A DNA stretch of 7,157 bases from contig JAVBYB010000560.1 in the NCBI GenBank assembly GCA_030824255.1, positions 1-7,157 on the forward strand, written 5' to 3'. The notes below the pieces were generated by a model. It was given only the letters and a program-made list of their open reading frames with translations. It had not been told where the DNA came from and searched no databases. Of this stretch, positions 1 to 5,324 are shown one piece after another. Source of the DNA: a bacterium (GTDB lineage: Bacteria; Pseudomonadota; Alphaproteobacteria; Caulobacterales; Hyphomonadaceae). Position 1 is the first letter of the stretch; each line of letters opens with the position of its first letter. The translations under genes and the position numbers were made by a program.

Positions 1-1
1 C

Positions 2-229
2 TTCGCCAAGGATATTGCGGATGCGCTCTATACCGCCGCTCACCGAGGCGACTACTCGCAGCTCGTCATCGCAGCCCCGCCGATGATCATGGGCGACCTG
101 CGCAAGGCGATGCACAAGGAGGTGTCCGACAAGATCGTGGCGGAGGTCGCCAAGGATCTCACCAACATGCCGTCAGATGCGATCGAGCACGCCCTCACAA
201 GCACCACCAAAACGGATACCCAGCAATGA
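2..229 (+). CDS. Host-attachment family protein (AtsE-like), C-terminal part
   Basis: This is the last 75 residues of a protein whose start lies left of the window. The visible part includes FAKDIADALYTAAHRGDY, then LVIAAPPMIMGDLRKAMH and a segment ending in EVAKDLTNMP. The order (F-A-x-x-I/L-A near the start, a hydrophobic strand leading to APP, then G-x-L-R, then a K/E-K-DLT-x-x-P ending) is the pattern of the bacterial 'protein required for attachment to host cells' family (Pfam Host_attach, PF10116), named after AtsE of Agrobacterium. Members are soluble cytoplasmic proteins of about 140-150 residues related to archaeal eRF1-like folds. Their biochemical role is not settled, and many occur in species that attach to no host. 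A serine/threonine/lysine-rich tail of about 15 residues follows the family region. The stop overlaps the next gene's start as ATGA, which suggests translational coupling. The family call is by recall of the motif pattern; the missing N-terminus prevents a length check. Confidence 0.8.
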   Translation, partial: FAKDIADALYTAAHRGDYSQLVIAAPPMIMGDLRKAMHKEVSDKIVAEVAKDLTNMPSDAIEHALTSTTKTDTQQ

Positions 230-624
230 CCCGTCAAGACAGCGACACCGTTCGTCCTCTCGATGTCGAACTCGGCGGCGATGACGACATGCCCGGTATC
301 TCGCAGGAACTGACCACCGATGATATCGACGACATCGCCTTCGATACGGCCATGAGCATCGACCATCGCCGCGAGGAGCTAAGCCGATTGCTGCATGAAA
401 CCCGCGCCCGTCAGGCCGCTGATTTCATGGGCGACATGGACGAAATATCCGCCCACCTCCTCGACCGCATCGCCTCGCTCGGCAATCCAGTCGAAAGCCA
501 GGCCGTTCTTGAATCGACCGGCATGGACAGCGACAGCCGCAGCGATGACGATGATCCCGCCGACCATATCGACGATGAGGACGAGGACCTACGCCTCGAA
601 GATCTGAAGCCGAAACAGATCTAG
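226..624 (+). CDS. Uncharacterised highly acidic protein
   Basis: I do not recognise this 132-residue protein. It is strongly acidic: by hand count 28 Asp and 11 Glu (about 30% of residues) against about 12 Lys/Arg. The acid residues are densest at 19-36 and in a tail from about 99 to 126 that includes DDDD and DDEDED. Residues about 48-92 lack such runs and look helical and amphipathic (HRREELSRLLHETRARQ onward). No membrane segment, signal peptide or Cys is present. The start is fixed by the 4-nt ATGA overlap with the upstream attachment-family gene; no clear ribosome site precedes it, so translation by coupling is likely. The stop lies 5 bp from the convergent mnmA stop. Low complexity makes a remote function call unsafe. 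An acidic partner or chaperone-like companion of the upstream protein is possible, but this is inferred only from the coupling. Confidence 0.75.
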   Translation: MTRQDSDTVRPLDVELGGDDDMPGISQELTTDDIDDIAFDTAMSIDHRREELSRLLHETRARQAADFMGDMDEISAHLLDRIASLGNPVESQAVLESTGMDSDSRSDDDDPADHIDDEDEDLRLEDLKPKQI

Positions 625-629
625 GCGCT

Positions 630-1886
630 TTACGCCGCGCTCACCGTGCTCGCAATGAACCCGCCGCCCAGCACGCTTCGTCCATCCGGCGCAGCGTAGA
701 GCACGCAGGCCTGCCCTGGCGCCACACCTTCTTCCGGTGTGTCGAATTCAAAACCCGGCATTCCCGCGACGAGCGTCATGCGCCCGGCCACTGGCGCCCG
801 CGTCGAACGCACGCGCGCCAGTGCCCGCACGCCAGTTACGCAAGCGTCGGTCAGCGATCCCTCGCCCAGCCAGTTGCTCTCCCCGATCGTCAGCGCAGAC
901 GTCAGCAGAGCCTCGCGCGGCCCCACGATTACGCGCTTGTTCGGCGCATCCAGCTTCACCACAAACAGAGGCTCGCCGGTCGCGATGCCTATGCCGCGCC
1001 GTTGCCCGATCGTGTAGCGAATCACGCCTTCATGCCGGCCCATCACGCGGCCATCCATGTGCACGATGTCGCCCGCCTCCACCGCGCCGGGCCGCAGCTT
1101 CTGCACGATGTCCGAATACTTGCCCGCCGGCACGAAGCAGATGTCCTGGCTGTCCGGTTTTGCCGCCACCTGCAGGCCAAGCGCCGACGCCGCGCGCCGC
1201 ACATCCGGCTTCTTCATGCCGCCCAGCGGGAAGCGCAGGAAGTCCAGCTGCTCGCGCGTCGTCGCAAACAGGAAATAGCTTTGATCGCGATCCGGGTCCG
1301 CCGCCCGCGACAGCTCGGCTTGGCCGCGCTCATCCAAGGTCCGCCGGATATAGTGTCCCGTCGCCATCGCATCCGCGCCAAGGTCACGCGCCGTCGCCAG
1401 CAGGTCCTTGAACTTAACGGTCTGGTTGCACCGCACACATGGGATCGGCGTCGAGCCTTTCAGATACGTGTCCGCGAAGTCTTCCATGACCTGCTCGCGG
1501 AAGCGGCTTTCATAGTCGAGCACATAATGCGGGATCCCCAGCGCCTCGGCCACGCGCCGCGCATCATGGATGTCCTGCCCCGCGCAGCACGCGCCCTGCT
1601 TCTTCAGCGCCGCGCCATGATCGTAGAGCTGCAGCGTCACCCCGATGACGTCATAGCCCGCATATTTCAGCAGCGCCGCGACCACGGAAGAATCCACGCC
1701 CCCCGACATCGCCGCCACGACGCGGATGTCCCCGCGCGGACGCGGATCGCCAGGAAACAGGTCGAGGTCCGCCCCCGACAGGTCCACGTCTTTCAGTTTC
1801 GAGAAATCGCAGAGTCCGTCCGCGACCGGAAAGTCGGTATCGACAGGAACAGCCGGCGCACCGCGCGGCCCAATCAGCGTAGCCAT
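630..1886 (-). CDS. mnmA: tRNA-specific 2-thiouridylase MnmA
   Basis: MnmA is a cytoplasmic enzyme that activates U34 of tRNA Lys, Glu and Gln with ATP and inserts sulfur delivered by the sulfur relay, giving the 2-thio group of mnm5s2U. The 418-residue product has the PP-loop ATP site SGGVDSS at 61-67. It has the catalytic cysteine in [12 protein letters not shown] (C153, equivalent to E. coli C102) and the second cysteine in [11 protein letters not shown] (C250, equivalent to C199). The tRNA-binding segment [20 protein letters not shown] lies at 285-304, and a C-terminal beta domain follows. QLYDHGAA and [16 protein letters not shown] are typical of alphaproteobacterial members. The start at 1886 is chosen because GGAG sits 8 nt upstream (1895-1898); an upstream in-frame start at 2102 would add 72 unlikely residues and overlap the divergent gene. 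The N-terminus before the PP-loop is about 47 residues longer than in E. coli and rich in Asp. Confidence 0.96.
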   Translation of the reverse strand: MATLIGPRGAPAVPVDTDFPVADGLCDFSKLKDVDLSGADLDLFPGDPRPRGDIRVVAAMSGGVDSSVVAALLKYAGYDVIGVTLQLYDHGAALKKQGACCAGQDIHDARRVAEALGIPHYVLDYESRFREQVMEDFADTYLKGSTPIPCVRCNQTVKFKDLLATARDLGADAMATGHYIRRTLDERGQAELSRAADPDRDQSYFLFATTREQLDFLRFPLGGMKKPDVRRAASALGLQVAAKPDSQDICFVPAGKYSDIVQKLRPGAVEAGDIVHMDGRVMGRHEGVIRYTIGQRRGIGIATGEPLFVVKLDAPNKRVIVGPREALLTSALTIGESNWLGEGSLTDACVTGVRALARVRSTRAPVAGRMTLVAGMPGFEFDTPEEGVAPGQACVLYAAPDGRSVLGGGFIASTVSAA

Positions 1887-1951
1887 TATTGCGTCTCCAG
1901 CGGGTTCAAGGCCCGCAGCAGATTGATGTTGAACGCCCGCATATAGGCCAT
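1886..1951 (-). CDS. Possible 21-codon leader ORF overlapping mnmA start
   Basis: An ATG at 1951 opens 21 codons ([20 protein letters not shown] plus Q) that end in TAA overlapping the mnmA ATG as TAATG. The frame has protein-like composition (Leu, Asn, one amphipathic helix) rather than the Arg/Pro/Ala mix of GC-rich non-coding frames, and the mnmA ribosome site GGAG lies inside it. The placement would suit translational coupling or a leader peptide. Against it, no ribosome site precedes either the ATG at 1951 or the in-frame ATG at 1942, and a 21-codon frame can arise by chance. Treat it as a candidate only. Confidence 0.22.
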   Translation of the reverse strand: MAYMRAFNINLLRALNPLETQ

Positions 1952-2038
1952 TCGGGGCAAAATGTTGAGTCTTCCGGGTTTCCATATGGCCGAAGCCCTT
2001 TATGGCCAGTTGGCTGGTCGCCATGGAGCCTGACCCCC

Positions 2039-2461
2039 ATGACAGAAACGAAGCCTGACAAAGCGAAATCCCCTGCGGCAGGGTGGCTTGGCATGGCCGC
2101 AATTCCCCTCGCCGTTATCGGCTGGATGGCGTTCGACGAATTCCTGCTCAGCCGCTTCACTGCTCCCTGGGAGCATGCGGAGCGAACGCAGTGTATCGGC
2201 CCGGTCGATGGCGAGCCGAAATGGCGGAACACCTGCCAGGAGCCGCTGAATTTCACCTACTGCCTCATCGCGTCGGCCACACGGGAAGTCTGCCGCTCGC
2301 ACCGGCTGGCTCCCGGCGATGGCGTCCACGACATCGACGCCGCGATGGCGGAACTGGGCGGGGGCTTCGTGAACATGCGCCGCATGGCCTGCGCCGAGCC
2401 GTACGCGGTCATGCGCAAGCCTCACCCTAGTAACAGGCGGCTGGAGGATGTCTGTGGCTGA
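2039..2461 (+). CDS. Small single-pass membrane protein with six extracytoplasmic cysteines
   Basis: This 140-residue protein is not assigned to a named family. It has a short Lys-containing N-terminus, one hydrophobic segment at about 14-37 ([18 protein letters not shown]...FLL), then about 100 polar residues. By the positive-inside rule the N-terminus is cytoplasmic and the rest is in the periplasm. The exported part holds six Cys (52, 66, 75, 85, 118, 139), enough for three disulfides. The stretch [12 protein letters not shown] resembles the 'N-x-C-x3-[VL]-x-[VF]-x-x-C' motif that I recall from many small secreted proteins of unknown role. GGAG at 2025-2028 lies 10 nt before the ATG, which supports this start over the upstream in-frame ATG at 1889. 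It diverges from mnmA across 152 bp. The gene overlaps the next by 8 nt, so the two are probably co-translated. Confidence 0.78.
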   Translation: MTETKPDKAKSPAAGWLGMAAIPLAVIGWMAFDEFLLSRFTAPWEHAERTQCIGPVDGEPKWRNTCQEPLNFTYCLIASATREVCRSHRLAPGDGVHDIDAAMAELGGGFVNMRRMACAEPYAVMRKPHPSNRRLEDVCG

Positions 2462-3146
2462 CGGTCGGCTCTGGACGCCGGCGCCGGGTTTGGCTCAATC
2501 TGCAACCATGCCCACGCCGTCCGCGCCCCCCTCCGAACACCATTTCCATACCAACCAGCCGCGCGAGCTTCTCGCCTGCGTCGAGTTTGCCGCCGAACAG
2601 GCAACGCGCGCCGCCGAGGATCATGGCTGCTGGCGCTGGCTGATCATCTCCACCACGCTCGCCGTCCAGAACGCCTGCCTCTGCGCGCTCGACCAGGGCG
2701 ATGAATACGGCACCAAGGGCATGACACGCACGGACGCACGCGAGATCAGGCGCTGGACCAAGAATGGTCGCAGCGGGCCTGAGCCCCACGCCCTCCGCGA
2801 ACCGCGCATCGTCTCCCCGCTCGAACTTCTGCGCCGCGTCGGCGATCCGTTCTTCCTGCGCCCGCCCTTCCAGCTGCCGCTCAATCATAGGACCACCGAG
2901 GCCTTCGATGACCTCGTGGACCTGCGCAACACCTTCCTCCACTTCAGCGAGGACGGCTGGACGATGGATCTGCGCGACGTCCCGCCGCTGATCCTCAATG
3001 CGTGCGGCGTCATCCGCCACCTCGCCGTCACCCAGCCCATCTATCTGCGCCACGCCGGCGCCAATCATCGCGAACGCGTCGCCGCCGCGCTCGACATCAT
3101 CGAAGCTGCAATGGATCACTATCCAGCCCAGGACGCCGAGGACTAG
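2454..3146 (+). CDS. Uncharacterised HEPN-like helical protein
   Basis: The product (230 residues from GTG) is mostly alpha-helical. After a Pro-rich start, the helix LLACVEFAAEQATRAAEDHG is followed by WRWLIISTTLAVQNACLCAL, then a variable basic region, then TTEAFDDLVDLRNTFLHF and DGWTMDLRDVPPLILNACGV. The order of a 'W-x-hydrophobic-x-A-x-Q-N-A' helix and a later LRN-x-F-x-HF-x-x-x-GW element matches an uncharacterised HEPN-like family I recall from other proteobacteria. RNTFLH (R158/H163) fits the HEPN R-x4-H motif, which in RNase members is catalytic. Whether this one is a nuclease cannot be told from sequence. For the start, GGAGG (2443-2447) is 6 nt before the GTG at 2454. The ATG at 2448 touches the ribosome site and is less likely, and an ATG at 2508 has no site. 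It is coupled to the upstream six-Cys protein. Confidence 0.72.
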   Translation: MADGRLWTPAPGLAQSATMPTPSAPPSEHHFHTNQPRELLACVEFAAEQATRAAEDHGCWRWLIISTTLAVQNACLCALDQGDEYGTKGMTRTDAREIRRWTKNGRSGPEPHALREPRIVSPLELLRRVGDPFFLRPPFQLPLNHRTTEAFDDLVDLRNTFLHFSEDGWTMDLRDVPPLILNACGVIRHLAVTQPIYLRHAGANHRERVAAALDIIEAAMDHYPAQDAED

Positions 3147-3184
3147 CTGCCCGCCGGATCGGCCCGCGCGCAGGCGAGAAGCGT

Positions 3185-3237
3185 GGTCAATGACCGAGCA
3201 TAGGTCCGCCCGATACAAACGCGCGTATATCGGTCAT
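3185..3237. promoter_or_regulatory. Inverted repeat around the photolyase promoter (possible operator)
   Basis: ATGACCGA (3190-3197) and TCGGTCAT (3230-3237) are perfect 8-bp inverted arms separated by 32 nt. The left arm also overlaps a small palindrome, GGTCA-A-TGACC (3185-3195), so there are three GGTCA/TGACC half-sites. They cover the candidate -35 and the start codon, a layout that would suit a DNA-binding regulator. An 8-bp dyad can arise by chance in a window this size; the support is its position. Confidence 0.33.
3190..3219 (+). promoter_or_regulatory. Candidate promoter of the photolyase gene
   Basis: ATGACC (3190-3195) and TACAAA (3214-3219) are each 4/6 matches to the -35 and -10 consensus and are separated by 18 nt. 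Initiation would fall near 3226, only about 10 nt before the ATG at 3236. That fits the lack of any ribosome site before the ATG, i.e. a nearly leaderless mRNA. The match is modest and the 89-bp gap offers few alternatives. Confidence 0.3.
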
Positions 3238-4792
3238 GCGAACGCTTCGTTTCATCCTCGGCGACCAGTTGACGCCGTCCGCGTCCGCCCTGCGCGGCGC
3301 CCGCCCCGGCGATGTCGTTCTCATGGCCGAGGTCGCAGAGGAAACCACCTATGTCCCGCATCACCGCAAGAAGATCGTCTTCATCCTCGCCGCCATGCGC
3401 GCCTTTGCGGATGAGCTGCGTGCAACTGGCATAACCGTCGACTACGTGAAGCTCGACGACCCGGACAATACCGGCGGCTTCACGCGGGAGCTGCTCCGCG
3501 CCGTCGCGCGCCACAAGCCGGATCGCATTGCCGCCACCCTTGCTGGCGAGCATCGCATTGTCGCCATGCAGCGCAGCTGGGCAGACGCCACAGGCCTTCC
3601 CGTCGATCTGCACGAAGATGATCGCTTCATCTGCTCCCGCGCCGATTTTGAACGATGGGCGGAAGATCGCAAGCAATTGCGTATGGAGTACTTTTATCGG
3701 GAGATGCGGCGTCGCACCGGCCTGCTTATGGACGGCGATCAGCCGGAAGGCGGCCGCTGGAATTTCGACGCCGAAAACCGCAAGCCGGCCAGGCGTGATA
3801 TGTTCATGCGCCGCCCGCCAGTCTTCACACCCTCGCCGCAAACGAACGCCGTGATCGATCTGGTCGCACGGCGGTTTCCAAAGGGGTTTGGCGCGCTGGA
3901 TGCAGTCTCGTTTCCCGTCACGCGCGCCGAAGCGGAAGCCGCGCGCGATGAATTCCTGGTCAATGCGCTGCCACAGTTCGGCGACTATCAGGACGCGATG
4001 CTGGCCGGGGAGCCTTTCCTCTATCACGCCGTGCTGTCGCCCTGCATCAATGTGGGCCTGCTTGATCCGCTCGACCTGTGTCGCCGTGCGGAAATCGAAT
4101 ATCGCGCAGGTCGCGCACCTCTCAACGCCGTGGAGGGCTTCATCCGGCAGATCATCGGCTGGCGCGAATATGTCCGTGGCATCTACTGGCGCGAAGGCCC
4201 TGACTACCTCACGCGCAACGCCCTTGATGCAGCGCGTCCGCTGCCTTCGTTCTACTGGACGGGTCAGACCCGGATGCGGTGCATGTCGCAGGCCATCGGC
4301 CAAACGATCCAGCACGCCTACGCCCATCACATCCAGCGCCTGATGGTGACCGGCAACTTCGCGCTGCTCGCGGGAATCAACCCACACGCCGTCCACGAAT
4401 GGTATCTCGCCGTCTACGCCGACGCTTTCGAATGGGTGGAAGCGCCGAACACGATCGGCATGAGCCTGTTCGCCGATGGCGGCCTGTTGGGGTCAAAGCC
4501 CTATGCGGCCGGTGGCGCCTACATCAATCGCATGTCGGATTACTGCAAGGGATGCCGCTACAGCGTGTCCGAAAAGACCGGTCCGGATGCCTGCCCGTTC
4601 AACTACCTGTACTGGGACTTCGTGGATCGCAACGAAGCGCTGATGTCGCGCAATCCCCGCACCGGCCAGATCGCCCGCGCCTGGAAAAACCTCCCGCCGG
4701 AGCGCCAGCAAGCCGTCCGCGACAGCGCCCAAACCTTCCTTGATGCAATGGATGCTGAAACGCGCAACCGGACGCCGGACTGGCAGACCTAA
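3236..4792 (+). CDS. Iron-sulfur bacterial cryptochrome/(6-4) photolyase (FeS-BCP)
   Basis: This 518-residue flavoprotein belongs to the deoxyribodipyrimidine-photolyase-related group typified by Agrobacterium PhrB and Rhodobacter CryB. PhrB uses blue light and FAD to repair (6-4) photoproducts and carries a [4Fe-4S] cluster and a ribityllumazine antenna. The N-terminal alpha/beta antenna domain starts MRTLRFILGDQLTPSASAL. The helical FAD domain follows and includes HAYAHHIQRLMVTGNFALL (360-378). The four cluster ligands are present: C349, C437, C440 and C453, each one position before PhrB C350, C438, C441 and C454. W341 and W389, which match PhrB's electron-transfer W342 and W390, and H364/H365 (PhrB H365/H366) are also kept. 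So the protein looks intact and able to bind its cofactors; repair versus light signalling cannot be separated by sequence alone. No ribosome site precedes the ATG. The 3' end overlaps the convergent CC-x3-C gene by 4 bp. Confidence 0.94.
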   Translation: MRTLRFILGDQLTPSASALRGARPGDVVLMAEVAEETTYVPHHRKKIVFILAAMRAFADELRATGITVDYVKLDDPDNTGGFTRELLRAVARHKPDRIAATLAGEHRIVAMQRSWADATGLPVDLHEDDRFICSRADFERWAEDRKQLRMEYFYREMRRRTGLLMDGDQPEGGRWNFDAENRKPARRDMFMRRPPVFTPSPQTNAVIDLVARRFPKGFGALDAVSFPVTRAEAEAARDEFLVNALPQFGDYQDAMLAGEPFLYHAVLSPCINVGLLDPLDLCRRAEIEYRAGRAPLNAVEGFIRQIIGWREYVRGIYWREGPDYLTRNALDAARPLPSFYWTGQTRMRCMSQAIGQTIQHAYAHHIQRLMVTGNFALLAGINPHAVHEWYLAVYADAFEWVEAPNTIGMSLFADGGLLGSKPYAAGGAYINRMSDYCKGCRYSVSEKTGPDACPFNYLYWDFVDRNEALMSRNPRTGQIARAWKNLPPERQQAVRDSAQTFLDAMDAETRNRTPDWQT

Positions 4793-4974
4793 CCACCCCG
4801 CCCCATGGCCTTCAGCACCAGATCGGGATCACCGCCCATTTCCTGTACGGCCAGCTTCCAGCGCGCCAGCGCCTCGCGGTAATAATCCTTGATGCACGGG
4901 CTGCAATGCCGGTGGCAGCAGAGGTATTCCTCCGGCTCATTCGGCGGCGTCGGGTATGAAACGTCGGGCATCAT
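4789..4974 (-). CDS. Small CCx3Cx2C protein, oxidoreductase-like N-terminal domain family
   Basis: The 61-residue product has a Pro/Glu-rich start (PTPPNEPEEYL) followed by CCHRHCSPCIKDYYREALAR. The order 'P-x-x-P-x-x-x-x-C-C-x3-C-x2-C-x-x-D-x-Y-x-x-x-L' is that of the oxidoreductase-like domain (Pfam PF09791), also seen in eukaryotic OXLD1. The cysteines are C19, C20, C24 and C27. The spacing suggests binding of a metal or an Fe-S cluster, but the family has no firmly assigned reaction. The domain fills the whole protein, as in other bacterial members. The start is uncertain among GTG 4977, ATG 4974 and ATG 4971; a G-rich stretch just upstream (GGGCGGGGG) best suits the two ATGs. It converges with the photolyase gene and overlaps its end by 4 bp. 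DUF1289-type small Cys proteins were considered but fit less well. Confidence 0.7.
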   Translation of the reverse strand: MMPDVSYPTPPNEPEEYLCCHRHCSPCIKDYYREALARWKLAVQEMGGDPDLVLKAMGRGG

Positions 4975-5115
4975 CACCCCCGCCCTACCGCATCACAGCC
5001 CCAAGGTGGAGCACCTCCGGCACAATTTCCGTCAAGGCAGCACGGCGCTCTCGAACGCTCGCAAAAAATGGCTCTGCATTTCCTGTAAGCGACCTCGAAC
5101 AAAATCAGCGCGCTA

Positions 5116-5170
5116 GGTGTGGGACGGCCAAACTGCAAAAATAAAGTGGCACGACTGTCCGTCCCACCCC
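5116..5170. repeat. Long inverted repeat with A-rich spacer
   Basis: GGTGTGGGACGG (5116-5127) pairs with CCGTCCCACCCC (5159-5170), 11 of 12 positions including 9 consecutive ones (5119-5127 with 5159-5167). The 31-nt spacer contains CTGCAAAAATAAAG. It could be a protein-binding dyad, a stem of an RNA, or the ends of a small palindromic repeat. It is about 500 bp from the flgL stop, so it is not an obvious terminator for that operon. Confidence 0.5.
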
Positions 5171-5324
5171 TCTGTCGCCGCTCTTATGTTGCCGGGCATG
5201 ACACGAGCACGAACGCACATTCGGGCAGTCGGCAAACTCTCGCCGCGTATCCAGCCTTTGCTGGCAGCGGCGCTGTGCGCGTTCCTGAGCCTCGTGAAAC
5301 TCTTCCAACCCAGGAGGAAATCCA

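Noticed and set aside
600..636. AGATCT pair (600-605, 617-622) and GGCG/CGCC stem between the convergent acidic-protein gene and mnmA
   Set aside because: Stems are short and lack a T-tract, so a terminator call is not supported.
1002..1946. Long plus-strand ORF (314 aa) opposite mnmA
   Set aside because: It is the antisense shadow of mnmA, His/Arg/Ala-rich with no domain, while the minus strand carries unmistakable MnmA motifs.
1887..2102. Upstream start for mnmA (490 aa version)
   Set aside because: The added 72 residues resemble no MnmA, overlap the divergent gene, and the ATG at 1886 has a proper GGAG.
2427..3218. 263-aa minus-strand ORF opposite the HEPN-like gene
   Set aside because: The plus-strand frame has a ribosome site, coupling and recognisable family motifs; the minus frame has none.
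3143..4396. Long minus-strand ORF (417 aa) opposite the photolyase
   Set aside because: Antisense shadow of the photolyase frame; composition and lack of motifs show it is not a gene.
4837..5087. 11-bp direct repeat CATTTCCTGTA at 4837 and 5077
   Set aside because: Several 11-bp repeats are expected by chance in a window this long; no further similarity extends it.
5147..5161. Sigma-54-like -24 element TGGCACG in the gap
   Set aside because: At the required spacing the -12 position reads TCCG instead of TTGC, and no convincing gene follows.
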